DNA from: DASRSE01 sp035656655
GTDB taxonomy: Bacteria > Planctomycetota > Planctomycetia > Pirellulales > DASRSE01
DNA: 12,230 nt
Reading direction: 5' to 3'
Assembly (NCBI GenBank): GCA_035656655.1
Contig: DASRSE010000010.1
Location: forward strand, 1-12,230
The notes under the pieces were generated by a model. It was not told the origin of the DNA. It saw only the letters and a program-made list of their open reading frames with translations, and made no database searches. A program made the position numbers and the translations under genes. Below are positions 1 through 7,016 of the stretch, one piece after another. Every line of letters begins with the position of its first letter. Within the stretch, counting starts at the first letter, position 1.

Positions 1-1
1 C

Positions 2-1243
2 TTATTTTGGATTCGCGACTCGCCCCATGAAGAGGATGCTGCCGGTCTGGTGATCGCGGAGCACGAACATGAAGGGGTGATCGGCTTTGAATTCGACGGG
101 CGGCTCGGGGGCGACGCGAATCGCGCTCTTGACCATCGCGATGCCGGTCGCGGCCGCGGCTGCCGTCCCTTCTTCGTTCACGTCCACGAACGCCTTGTGA
201 ATGACCGCGGAAATGAGCAGCGGCTCTTGGGTGCTGATGCCGCTGAAATCGGCCTGCGTGGTAAAGGGGAGCTTCATCCCGAGCGCCGACAACTCCTCTG
301 CCAAGCTGAATTCCTGGGTCAATTTGACCTTGGGGAAGGTCACGTTTACTCGCCGCGATTGCATTTTCGCGATCGTTTTCGCAAGGTCGTCGCTGCTGAG
401 TTGCTTTTCGACCGCGGCTAAGCCGTCTACTTTGGTCGGCAAGATAATGACCATCCCCAGATCGCCGAGGCCATAGGGCAGCTCGAGAAATTGGGCCGCG
501 TCAGTGGCGGTATAAGAGAAATCTCGGGTCTGGCGCATCAGCGGAACCTGCTCGGTTTTATCGCCCGTGTGAAACGGTCCGTCGGCGGTCGCCGATTTGT
601 GAAACTCATGCTGCCACGACGACTTGAAATAGATCGCGTTGGTCAATACTAGGCGCGTGGAACGATCGACCGCGCCGGCCGGCAACAAGTCTTTGATCTT
701 GTGCTCCGTTTGTTGCTCGACCCAAGCATTGATCTTCGCGCGGGCCGCATTGGCGTCTTTCGCGAAATCGACTTGTCCCAGCTCCGCGCCAAAATCGTCT
801 TTTGTGATTTGGAGATACTTCGGCACAAACGCGATCCCTTGTTCTCCCCACAGTCGATTTGCGATGCGCAGTTGAAAGCTCGCGGCCGGCCGTTTGCCGA
901 CGATCTGCTGTTGTATTTGCGCAAACGCGGCGGGGAGTTGTTCCGGCGGCAAGCTGAAATGCAAAACGTGCGACATCTGTTTTGCGGTCTCGCCTTTTGC
1001 CCCGGCCTCGGTCATGGCGAGCGCCGTCGAAATGCTGTACGGAGAAAAGAAGAGGTTGCGATCCGTCTGGGCCCCCAACCGAGCATACAGATCGAAGGCG
1101 AATTGATTGTTGCCGGCGGCGAGCGTTTTGACGTTTTCGCTGCCCTGCGGAGACGTCAGACCGGCTGCGGCCGGCGGATTGGCGTGCACCGCCGCGACCA
1201 GGAACGATCCGACGAGAGCGAAGGTTAATCCCGCGTGCGACAT
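2..1243 (-). CDS. Secreted serpin (serine protease inhibitor)
   Basis: Serpins are suicide inhibitors that trap a target protease when it cleaves their reactive-centre loop. The 413-residue product spans a full serpin fold after a Sec-type signal peptide (residues 1-21, likely cut after VHA). Family blocks seen: NLFFSPYSISTALAM (63-77), LVLTNAIYFKSSW (198-210), FLELPY (252-257), HKAFVDVNEEGT (349-360) and DHPFMF (388-393). The hinge E357-E358-G359-T360 followed by five alanines is of the inhibitory type, so loop insertion should work. Canonical counting puts P1 at S373, but K372 and R376 are close and the loop is about six residues longer than in alpha-1-antitrypsin, so target specificity cannot be read. 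ATG at 1243 is preceded by AGGAG (1252-1256) eight bases away, and the stop lies at the window edge, so the gene is complete. It is divergent from the isomerase gene. The family call is very secure; the protease target is unknown. Confidence 0.96.
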   Translation of the reverse strand: MSHAGLTFALVGSFLVAAVHANPPAAAGLTSPQGSENVKTLAAGNNQFAFDLYARLGAQTDRNLFFSPYSISTALAMTEAGAKGETAKQMSHVLHFSLPPEQLPAAFAQIQQQIVGKRPAASFQLRIANRLWGEQGIAFVPKYLQITKDDFGAELGQVDFAKDANAARAKINAWVEQQTEHKIKDLLPAGAVDRSTRLVLTNAIYFKSSWQHEFHKSATADGPFHTGDKTEQVPLMRQTRDFSYTATDAAQFLELPYGLGDLGMVIILPTKVDGLAAVEKQLSSDDLAKTIAKMQSRRVNVTFPKVKLTQEFSLAEELSALGMKLPFTTQADFSGISTQEPLLISAVIHKAFVDVNEEGTAAAAATGIAMVKSAIRVAPEPPVEFKADHPFMFVLRDHQTGSILFMGRVANPK

Positions 1244-1299
1244 GATCGAAACTCCTGAGAGAAGAGGGTGGGCCAGCGCGGTTCGCCGAGAGGTCCGCT

Positions 1300-1305
1300 A
1301 TTCTA
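1300..1305 (-). promoter_or_regulatory. Possible -10 element of the serpin gene
   Basis: The minus strand reads TAGAAT, five of six matches to the sigma70 -10 consensus, about 57 bases upstream of the serpin ATG. No convincing -35 box is seen at 16-18 bases, so this is only a candidate. Confidence 0.25.
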
Positions 1306-1385
1306 CGGCTGGAATTGCGCAAAAGGGAGCCGCGCGGCGAGAAAAAGTCCCGGTTGCGCTAGTTTCGCCGGAAGAAATGGCTAGT

Positions 1386-1391
1386 TAGAAT
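1386..1391 (+). promoter_or_regulatory. Possible -10 element of the isomerase gene
   Basis: TAGAAT lies 54 bases upstream of the chosen ATG. A weak TTCGCC at 1364-1369 sits 16 bases upstream and could serve as -35. The same hexamer occurs upstream of the serpin and of the 60-residue protein gene. This is a consensus match by eye only. Confidence 0.3.
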
Positions 1392-1432
1392 GACAGCACG
1401 TTTTCCGCCCACCCTTCCCACCTTTTCGATTC

Positions 1433-1437
1433 AGGAG
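1433..1437 (+). promoter_or_regulatory. Shine-Dalgarno AGGAG that sets the isomerase start
   Basis: AGGAG is followed after eight bases by ATG at 1446. An in-frame GTG at 1437 overlaps this AGGAG by its first base and so cannot use it, which favours 1446 as the start. Confidence 0.75.
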
Positions 1438-1445
1438 TGTTTCTC

Positions 1446-2348
1446 ATGCGTAGTTTTGGTCTCGCCCTCTTCATCGCCTTGGCCGCGCTCATGGCGACGG
1501 CCCAGGCCGCCGATACCAGCTCGGCCGGCGCCGAAAAGCTCGGTTGGAAGCTGACCTTGCAATCGTGGACGACCCACGGCACCGTCGCTTCTTCGATCGG
1601 CTATGCCAAGCAACTCGGCTTGCATTACATCGAAATCTATCCGGGCCAAGAACTCAGCGACAAGGACAAGGGCAAGTGGGGGCCCGAAATGACCGACGCC
1701 CAAATCAAGGAAATGAACGACATCGCCAAGGCAGCCGGCGTGAAAATCATCGACACCGGCGTGATCGGCATTTCGAGCAACGAAGCCGAAGCCCGCAAGT
1801 TGTTCGATTGGGCGAAAAAGGTCGGGATCACCGAGATCGTCAGCGAGCCCGAGGAAAAAGCCTTGCCGATGATCGATAAGATCGCCGGCGAGTACCACAT
1901 CAAGGTCGCGCTGCACGACCATCCGAAGCCGAGCCGCTATTGGGACCCGGACTACACGTTCGACCATATCAAGGATCTGAAGAATATCGGCTTTTGCGCC
2001 GATGTTGGCCACTGGAAGCGGAGCGGCCTCGAACCGGTCGACGTTTTGAAAAAATATGGCGACCGCGTCTTCTCCTTGCACTTCAAGGATCTGAAGCCCG
2101 ACAATCCCGATAAGAAGGACCTGAAGCCCGACAATCCGGACAAGAAGGACCTGAAGCCCGACAAGAAGGGTTGGCACGATGTCGTGTGGGGAACCGGCGA
2201 CAGCAAGGCAGCGGAAATGCTCGAAGTCCTCAAGCGCAAAAACTTCAAAGGCCCGATTGCCATCGAGTACGAAGCGAAATGGGATGTTCCCACCTTGCAA
2301 AAATGCGTTGATTTCTTCAACGAACAAGCCAACGCGCTTGCCAAGTAG
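1446..2348 (+). CDS. Exported sugar phosphate isomerase/epimerase (xylose isomerase-like TIM barrel)
   Basis: This 300-residue protein belongs to the AP endonuclease 2/xylose isomerase-like TIM-barrel group, whose members isomerise or epimerise sugars and related hydroxy-ketones, usually with a divalent metal. Likely metal or active-site residues by family pattern: E134 (SEPE), H157/H159 (LHDHP), D186 and H189 (ADVGHW), H212 (LHFKD) and E274 (IEYE). Residues 1-21 form a signal peptide ending AQA, so it should act outside the cytoplasm, as is common for planctomycete members. Between the LHFKD strand and the HDVVWGTG strand lies a 10-residue unit DLKPDNPDKK present twice plus a shortened third copy (215-241), so that loop is enlarged and highly charged. 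The ATG start is set by AGGAG at 1433-1437. A strong terminator follows about 110 bases downstream. The fold is secure; the substrate is unknown. Confidence 0.9.
   Translation: MRSFGLALFIALAALMATAQAADTSSAGAEKLGWKLTLQSWTTHGTVASSIGYAKQLGLHYIEIYPGQELSDKDKGKWGPEMTDAQIKEMNDIAKAAGVKIIDTGVIGISSNEAEARKLFDWAKKVGITEIVSEPEEKALPMIDKIAGEYHIKVALHDHPKPSRYWDPDYTFDHIKDLKNIGFCADVGHWKRSGLEPVDVLKKYGDRVFSLHFKDLKPDNPDKKDLKPDNPDKKDLKPDKKGWHDVVWGTGDSKAAEMLEVLKRKNFKGPIAIEYEAKWDVPTLQKCVDFFNEQANALAK
2088..2168 (+). repeat. In-frame 30-bp tandem repeat inside the isomerase gene
   Basis: Copies lie at 2088-2117, 2118-2147 and 2148-2168; the third lacks nine bases. Copies 1 and 2 differ at three positions (GAT/GAC, CCC/CCG, GAT/GAC), all silent, so they encode the same DLKPDNPDKK decapeptide. 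The reading frame is kept. This pattern fits slippage or unequal recombination followed by some drift under protein-level constraint. Confidence 0.92.
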
Positions 2349-2401
2349 TCGTTTCTCGATGTTCAATCGCCGGTCCGCCGGCAAGCCACACCCGTGGCAA
2401 T

Positions 2402-2434
2402 GATCGCGGCGGGCAATCATCGCCGGCCGCGATC
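2402..2434. other. Inverted repeat after the isomerase gene
   Basis: GATCGCGGC (2402-2410) and GCCGCGATC (2426-2434) are perfect 9-bp complements around a 15-base loop. No T-run follows. It lies 22 bases before the intrinsic terminator and could stabilise the 3' end of the transcript; its function is unknown. Confidence 0.5.
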
Positions 2435-2456
2435 CTCCGCGCTCGAGCAACATCTC

Positions 2457-2495
2457 ACAGCGGCCCAGATTCAAACCTGGGCCGCTGTCCTTTTT
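2457..2495 (+). terminator. Intrinsic terminator of the isomerase gene
   Basis: A perfect 12-bp stem, ACAGCGGCCCAG (2457-2468) with CTGGGCCGCTGT (2477-2488), encloses an 8-base loop and is followed by CC and five T residues. This is a classic rho-independent structure and separates the isomerase transcript from birA. Confidence 0.88.
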
Positions 2496-2572
2496 CCGGG
2501 GCCGGCGAGCCGCGTCTGCGGGAGCGTCAGTCAGGTGAGTCCGAGCTAAAAAAGTTCACCAGCAAGGCTGCG

Positions 2573-3436
2573 ATGATGACCGCCGCGGGCGAATCGTTTG
2601 GAACCGCCGAGTTGCAAGCGCTCGAGCGCAATACTTTTGTGCGCCGCGCGGAGTTCTTGCCCGTCGTCGATTCGACGAACACCTACGCGCTGCAGCTAGC
2701 GGAAAGCGCGCCGCTGGCGATTCCGCATTTGGTAATTGCCGGCGAGCAAACCGCGGGGCGCGGCCGCGGAGCGAATCGCTGGTGGTCAGGCCCCGGCGCG
2801 CTGGCGTGGTCGCTCGTGCTCGATGCGGAGGAATTAGGCTTGACGCCAGAGAATTGGCCTCGCATCAGCTTGACGGCGGCGCTAGCGGTCTGCGAGACGG
2901 TCCGGCAACTCGCCCCGCAAGCGGCCTGCGGCATCAAATGGCCCAATGATGTGCTGGCGGGCGGCCGAAAAATCTGCGGCGTTCTGCCCGAACTTCCGCG
3001 GCCCGTTTCGCACGATCGCCCGTTGCCTAACCGGCTCGTGCTCGGGGTTGGCCTGAACGTGAACAACGCGCTGGCGGAGGCGCCGCCGGAGATTCGCGCG
3101 GTCGCGACATCGCTAGTTGACCTGACGGGCCGCGCGCACGATCAGGTGGACGTTTTGACGCGGATTCTGGGCCGCCTCGAACAGAACCTGCTCCTCTTGC
3201 GCCAAGGCGACCCTGACTTGGCCGAGGCTTGGTCGCGGCGCTGTTTGCTACGCGGAGGCGTCGTCGAGCTTTGCCAAGGAGAACGGCGAATTCGCGGCGT
3301 CTGCGGCGGGATTGCCGCGGACGGCGGGCTCTGGCTCGATCCGGGCGAGGGACCGCGCCGCTACTATTCCGGCACGATCGGCCGTATCGAGCGGCCCGCC
3401 GGAAACACGCCATTGCCAAATCGCGGACCCGCTTGA
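2573..3436 (+). CDS. birA: Biotin--[acetyl-CoA carboxylase] ligase, monofunctional
   Basis: The enzyme makes biotinyl-AMP from biotin and ATP and transfers biotin to the lysine of the carboxyl-carrier protein, in the cytoplasm. The 287-residue product shows the catalytic-domain signatures: DSTN (33-36), the adenylate loop QTAGRGRGANRWWSGPGAL (59-77), KWPNDV (122-127) with catalytic-type K122, GRKICGVL (131-138) and GVGLNVN (158-164). A small C-terminal SH3-like domain spans about 227-271. There is no N-terminal helix-turn-helix, so this is a group I ligase that should not act as the bio repressor. ATG occurs at both 2573 and 2576; AAGG at 2564-2567 is spaced slightly better for 2576, so the start is uncertain by one codon. 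The last 189 bp, covering the whole C-terminal domain, lie antisense to the 3' end of the convergent glycosyltransferase gene. The function is secure. Confidence 0.94.
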   Translation: MMTAAGESFGTAELQALERNTFVRRAEFLPVVDSTNTYALQLAESAPLAIPHLVIAGEQTAGRGRGANRWWSGPGALAWSLVLDAEELGLTPENWPRISLTAALAVCETVRQLAPQAACGIKWPNDVLAGGRKICGVLPELPRPVSHDRPLPNRLVLGVGLNVNNALAEAPPEIRAVATSLVDLTGRAHDQVDVLTRILGRLEQNLLLLRQGDPDLAEAWSRRCLLRGGVVELCQGERRIRGVCGGIAADGGLWLDPGEGPRRYYSGTIGRIERPAGNTPLPNRGPA

Positions 3437-4651
3437 AGCGCTCGCCATCGCGCCCGATTTCGACCATTCCCAGTCGTGCAGCACGAGCCAGCAGGCCAGC
3501 AGCACGGCCCCGAGCGGTTGAATGAGCGCCGCGTGCGACCAGTAGGGCAACAGCGCCCGTTCGCACGCGCCGCTGCCGAGAATTCCGACGGCGATCCACG
3601 CGCCACCGGCCAACCAGCGCCAGCGGCGCTCAGCCAGACTCACTAGCAGATTCCAGCTCAGAGCCGGCGCGATCAGGCCATACGTCATTCGTTCGGTCCC
3701 AGGACCAACCAGTAGCTGCAGCGCTCCCCACAGGCCCAAGGTCGACGCGATCCAAGCCGCGGCCGATTTGCCGCGGCGCAGTTGCCAGTAGCACGCCCCG
3801 CACACCGCCAAGCCGAGCGCTGCCTGCAGCGCGTGATACGCGAACTTGGTTGGCGTTCCGAAGGCCTCCCAAATCGTCCATGCATCGCGGTAGCCGATGT
3901 AGCGCTGGCCATGCAGCAAGCGCTGCGTCAAGCATTGAATCCATTCTTGATAGGTCGCGAGAACGTAGCTGGGCGATTTGGATAAGAACGGAACCAGCGC
4001 CAAACCGGCGATCGCGGCGGCCAGCGGCCCGACGAGCTTCTTGGGCCAGCGCAGCGCGAGCAACGCGCCCGCCAGGAGGGGCCAAATCTTAATGTGCACC
4101 GGCAGCGCCAACAGCAGCCCGGCCCGCCACCAGCGACCTTGCAGCGCGGCGACCGCGCCCCACAGCAGCAGCGCGAGGATCAGGGCGTTCGATTGAGCCG
4201 ACCAGATGCCGCGCAACAGGATCAATTCGCACAGCAGCAGAAACTTTCCTTCGCAGATCTGCTCGAACTGCGGCCGCAAGACCTCGCGAAAAAACGTTCG
4301 CAGCGCGCCGAAGACGGCGGCCATCGAGAGCCAATTCCAGAGCGTTTGTCCAAGCCAGTCGGGAAAGAGCGTGAAGGGCGAGAACAGGAGCGAGAACGTT
4401 GGGCTGTAGTAATACTCCGTTTTGTCGTACATCGATTCGCCGGACCACCAGTTGTGTCCGCCGGCAAAGAAATCGACATAGACCGTATGAATCCGCGGCG
4501 CGGCGATCGCTTTGATCAGGTACGCGACTGCTAAAATGATCCAGGCGACTTGCGCGGTTTGTAGCCAGCGCCGCGCCGGCGCCCCGGACGCGCTCGCGAA
4601 GATCGCGGCGCCGCGGCGAACCGGAGCCCAAATTGCCTTGGTCCGATGCAT
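3248..4651 (-). CDS. GT87-like polytopic membrane glycosyltransferase (DUF2029-type)
   Basis: The 467-residue product is a hydrophobic multi-span protein resembling GT87 family GT-C enzymes, which use polyprenyl-phosphate-linked sugars (mannose in mycobacteria) to build envelope glycans. Features: first membrane helix about 34-52; the loop YVDFFAGGHNWWSGESMYD (58-76), where D60 fits the catalytic acid expected in the first outer loop of GT-C enzymes; EYYYSPTFSLLFSPFTLFP (79-97); QSNALILALLLW; HIKIWPLLAG (186-195); and GPGTERMTYGLIAPAL (316-331). I chose ATG at 4651, preceded by GGAAGGA, over an in-frame GTG at 4738 that adds a basic, unconserved-looking stretch. Residues 405-467 are a polar tail encoded wholly antisense to birA. 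Sugar donor and acceptor cannot be told from sequence. Confidence 0.8.
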   Translation of the reverse strand: MHRTKAIWAPVRRGAAIFASASGAPARRWLQTAQVAWIILAVAYLIKAIAAPRIHTVYVDFFAGGHNWWSGESMYDKTEYYYSPTFSLLFSPFTLFPDWLGQTLWNWLSMAAVFGALRTFFREVLRPQFEQICEGKFLLLCELILLRGIWSAQSNALILALLLWGAVAALQGRWWRAGLLLALPVHIKIWPLLAGALLALRWPKKLVGPLAAAIAGLALVPFLSKSPSYVLATYQEWIQCLTQRLLHGQRYIGYRDAWTIWEAFGTPTKFAYHALQAALGLAVCGACYWQLRRGKSAAAWIASTLGLWGALQLLVGPGTERMTYGLIAPALSWNLLVSLAERRWRWLAGGAWIAVGILGSGACERALLPYWSHAALIQPLGAVLLACWLVLHDWEWSKSGAMASASSGSAIWQWRVSGGPLDTADRAGIVAARSLARIEPEPAVRGNPAADAANSPFSLAKLDDASA

Positions 4652-4877
4652 GGCGTCCTTCCACGAGACGAGCCGCGGCGCAACCAACGAACCCGCCGTG
4701 CCGCGCAATCTGCCGAGTCGGCCATTGGCAAGACGCACGTTTTACGCACTGCGGACAGAAAAAAACCGAGAAGCGGGCCGTCGAAGTTGCCGTTTCCCGC
4801 AATTCGGCCGCGAAGATTCGCAAAATAGGGCGATTTCAGCAAGAGCAGTTCGGAGTTGGTGAAATCGCGCCAGACTC

Positions 4878-4907
4878 TTGCTATTGGCCTTCGCCAGCAA
4901 CTAGAAT
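4878..4907 (+). promoter_or_regulatory. Probable sigma70-type promoter of the 60-residue protein gene
   Basis: TTGCTA (4878-4883) and TAGAAT (4902-4907) are separated by 18 bases and match consensus at four and five of six positions. The start codon is 47 bases past the -10 box. Called by eye. Confidence 0.45.
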
Positions 4908-4943
4908 AGAAGGGTCTTCTTCGCGTTTCCCCGACGTTGCGTC

Positions 4944-4949
4944 AGGAGG
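4944..4949 (+). promoter_or_regulatory. Strong Shine-Dalgarno AGGAGG, sets a TTG start
   Basis: AGGAGG is followed after five bases by TTG at 4955, in frame with the 60-residue protein. The upstream in-frame TTG at 4937 lies before this site and cannot use it. Confidence 0.7.
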
Positions 4950-4954
4950 TTGCT

Positions 4955-5137
4955 TTGCTTACTGAAAAAGAAGTTTCCCGGAGTTGGCAGGGTCTGTTCA
5001 AGGGCCGTGAATTCAGCGAAGAAACGTTCGAGAAAGCCGAGAACTTGCTCGACGAACTGCGCCCCGAGAGTCCGCTGTGGCATCGACTTCACAGCGAGTT
5101 GCAAGAACTTCGCAAGATGGCCTTGGCCGGCAAGTAG
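4955..5137 (+). CDS. Small charged helical protein of unknown function
   Basis: I do not recognise this protein. It has 60 residues, starting MLTEKEVSRSWQGLF and ending MALAGK, with no signal peptide or membrane segment. About half the residues are charged; two predicted helices, roughly 21-36 and 40-56, would give a soluble helical hairpin, possibly a binding partner or regulator. Support for a real gene is good despite its size: a well-placed promoter (4878-4907), a near-perfect AGGAGG at the right distance from TTG 4955, and a GC-rich stem-loop after the stop. The next gene is convergent, so it is transcribed alone. The start codon TTG is unusual and could keep translation moderate. Confidence 0.72.
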   Translation: MLTEKEVSRSWQGLFKGREFSEETFEKAENLLDELRPESPLWHRLHSELQELRKMALAGK

Positions 5138-5187
5138 GTCCTGTTCCGCCCCTTCGCCAAAGCCATCCCGCCGGCGAGGACGCAGTT

Positions 5188-5209
5188 CGGCGGCTCATTC
5201 GAGCCGCCG
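5188..5209 (+). terminator. Stem-loop between convergent genes, possible terminator
   Basis: CGGCGGCTC (5188-5196) and GAGCCGCCG (5201-5209) form a perfect 9-bp stem with an ATTC loop, 50 bases after the stop of the 60-residue protein. The T-rich stretch CTTCTTTTC starts only about 12 bases later, so it is not a classic terminator. Being symmetric, it could also serve the minus-strand barrel gene. Confidence 0.5.
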
Positions 5210-5237
5210 GGGCCGCTTGGCTTCTTTTCGTGCGGAC

Positions 5238-5258
5238 CCACTGCGCGGCGCGGATTGT
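5238..5258. other. Second stem-loop in the convergent gap
   Basis: GCGCGG (5238-5243) pairs with CCGCGC (5253-5258) around a 9-base loop. It lies between the end of the barrel gene and the 5188-5209 stem-loop and may end transcription of the barrel gene, but no T-run is seen on either side. Confidence 0.3.
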
Positions 5259-5311
5259 CTAGCCGCGCGCCGCCTGCAATCACGCCCCTTCTTGAGGCGG
5301 GCGACTGACCG

Positions 5312-6448
5312 CTAGCGATTGATCTCGACGCCGAACGACACGCCGTTGATGAACATGGCTTCATTCCGGTTGCTGCCGTTGATTCCCATATTCGGCAAGG
5401 CGTAGATCACGCGTTCGCTCGCCCGGCTGATGCCATTGACGCCCATGGCGGTGTACTCGATATGCACCTTGACCGCCTTGGTCAGCTCGTAGCTGGACTC
5501 GACCCGCAGCTCGCCCAACTCGGCGAGTTCCGTATCGTGGCGGCCGTTCTGCAAGGAGTTATCGAGGATCTTCACGCCGAGGAGCGGATCGGTCAAAACC
5601 ACTCGGACGCTCTGACGCGTGTCTTCTAGGTTGGCCGCGATCATGCCGCGAGCTTCAACCCCGAACGTCCATTTCTCGCGGACATTCTTCCATTTGAAGC
5701 CGACCTGCGGGCCAACCAACTGGTTTTTCACCTGAGTGCTGACATCGAAGCCATCGCCAAAGGTGTTATCGAACTGAATCTGGTCGCTGATTCGGAAGAT
5801 GTCGTCGAGCTCAAAATACCGCGCACCGAACATGAACTCGCCATAGCTGCCGAAGTCGTCCGGATCGGACCGGACGGTCCGCATCAACTCGATCGACGTG
5901 AGCTTGTCGGAGTTGCTGAAGTTCACCCCTTCGCCAAACGTGTAAGCCAAAATGCCGGGCGCATTCAGCACAATCGCCCCCGGATCGGCAAACAGAATCG
6001 TCGGATTCTGATACGTGGCGTTGCTCCAAGCGGGCGAAGTCTCCGCGTAACTCAGCTCCCAACCCCAGCCATTATCTTGGATGTATCCCAGCTCGTAACG
6101 GTTGCCGTTGCGAAAGTTGGGATTGATGAAGCTGGTATCGTTCGTATTCGTGTCGGAATTGGAGAGCGCCAGCCCGCCGGCGGTCGCAGTTCCCACGCCG
6201 GGAAAACCGACCTGGGTGATCCGCGGGCGAGAAAAGTTCCAGAACAGGGCATCATATTGGAAAAAGACGCCGTAATTCAACGACGGTCCGTTGCCGTACG
6301 TGCTCAATTCGGCGGGGGCAAAGGGTTGCCCATCGACGTCTTCGCCAATGGGTCCGAGCGGCTGGAGATTTTGAGCCGTTGCCGGCCGCGCAACCGCCAG
6401 AGCGAGGACGATCGCAACCAGGCCAAGGGTGAGTCGTTGAAGTTGCAT
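5312..6448 (-). CDS. Outer-membrane beta-barrel protein, BBP7-like
   Basis: This 378-residue exported protein resembles the planctomycete BBP7 beta-barrel proteins. A clear signal peptide (residues 1-25, MQLQRLTLGL then a hydrophobic core, ending ATA) is followed by alternating aromatic and polar stretches typical of outer-membrane strands, such as NYGVFFQYDALFWNF, ELGYIQDNGWGWELSY, YGEFMFGARYFEL and VGPQVGFKWKNV, with glycine and asparagine turns. It probably sits in the outer membrane as a pore or structural protein; no substrate can be named. I set the start at ATG 6448, with AAAGG ten bases upstream and an immediate signal peptide. The frame stays open to an ATG at 6544, but that would bury the signal peptide behind a 32-residue leader containing three cysteines and has no Shine-Dalgarno. 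The gene is single and convergent with the small plus-strand gene. Confidence 0.82.
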   Translation of the reverse strand: MQLQRLTLGLVAIVLALAVARPATAQNLQPLGPIGEDVDGQPFAPAELSTYGNGPSLNYGVFFQYDALFWNFSRPRITQVGFPGVGTATAGGLALSNSDTNTNDTSFINPNFRNGNRYELGYIQDNGWGWELSYAETSPAWSNATYQNPTILFADPGAIVLNAPGILAYTFGEGVNFSNSDKLTSIELMRTVRSDPDDFGSYGEFMFGARYFELDDIFRISDQIQFDNTFGDGFDVSTQVKNQLVGPQVGFKWKNVREKWTFGVEARGMIAANLEDTRQSVRVVLTDPLLGVKILDNSLQNGRHDTELAELGELRVESSYELTKAVKVHIEYTAMGVNGISRASERVIYALPNMGINGSNRNEAMFINGVSFGVEINR

Positions 6449-6570
6449 TTTCGCTGTACCTTTTTGGCAGGCTAAACAAGCCGTGCGCACATCCTTCACC
6501 ACGAAAGAGCGCACGCTTTTGCAGGTGACGTTTGTATCGGACATGCGGGTTCTACGAGTTGAGTAAGAAA

Positions 6571-6583
6571 GGCAGAGTCTGCC
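6571..6583. promoter_or_regulatory. Palindrome upstream of the barrel gene, possible operator
   Basis: GGCAGAGTCTGCC is a perfect odd palindrome (six bases each side of a central base), 123 bases upstream of the barrel gene start and next to an AT-rich stretch (6584-6603). The position suits a repressor or activator site, but no second copy was seen in the window. Confidence 0.3.
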
Positions 6584-6986
6584 GAAAATATCAGTTGTTT
6601 TGGTAATCCGGCCCAAAAAGTCCGTCGATTGGGCAAGACGGCAAAGCTGGGTGAAGCGTCCGTTCGCCTTTTGACGTTGACGCGACCTTCTGCCAGCGTT
6701 CTTGGGCCCGCGCCGCGCCGCCAAACCCGGCGGCAATGCCGAATCCGCCGAGCGGAAAGTCGCCGTTTTCCGACCTGCCGGGCCGCCCGTCTCAGCAACG
6801 ACGTCCGCTCAGCTTTCCCCCCACTACGCGTGCGAATCCCGCGAACTGAAGGATCGCCTCATGCTGGCCGCAGCTTCGCGGGGCTGGCAAGACGCCGGCT
6901 GGCCGCGACTTCTGGGCCTCGGACCGCGCACGGACGGAGCCGTTGAAATACGGCCCCCAAGACCTTGCCTGACAGCCGCCAGCCGA

Positions 6987-7016
6987 TTGTCCTGCGCGGT
7001 TTGGCAGGTGTATACT
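6987..7016 (+). promoter_or_regulatory. Probable sigma70 promoter of the TraB-like gene
   Basis: TTGTCC (6987-6992) and TATACT (7011-7016) are 18 bases apart and match consensus at four and five of six positions. Transcription would start near 7023, giving a leader of about 50 bases before ATG 7076. Confidence 0.5.

Larger units (their letters stand above)
4652..4954. other. Divergent intergenic region
   Basis: This 303-bp gap separates the glycosyltransferase gene (minus) from the 60-residue protein gene (plus). A plausible promoter for the plus gene lies at 4878-4907. On the minus strand a run of seven T lies near 4759-4765, but no stem precedes it and no clear glycosyltransferase promoter was found. 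Confidence 0.5.

Noticed and set aside
1437..1445. GTG start for the isomerase at 1437
   Set aside because: It overlaps the AGGAG that serves ATG 1446, and the signal peptide begins cleanly at 1446.
1431..2474. Long open frame of 347 codons on the minus strand opposite the isomerase gene
   Set aside because: It mirrors a well-supported gene, has no recognisable family and runs through the terminator stem; GC-rich codon use commonly leaves such antisense frames open.
4652..4738. Extended N-terminus of the glycosyltransferase from GTG 4738
   Set aside because: It adds 29 basic residues before the first membrane helix, uses a non-ATG start, and ATG 4651 has GGAAGGA just upstream.
6449..6736. 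Longer barrel protein of 474 residues
   Set aside because: The signal peptide would be internal; the added part is unlike an exported protein and has no ribosome site.
6600..6980. Structured RNA (SRP, 6S, tmRNA or RNase P type) in the long gap
   Set aside because: No conserved core of these RNAs was recognised by eye; a covariance-model search would be decisive.
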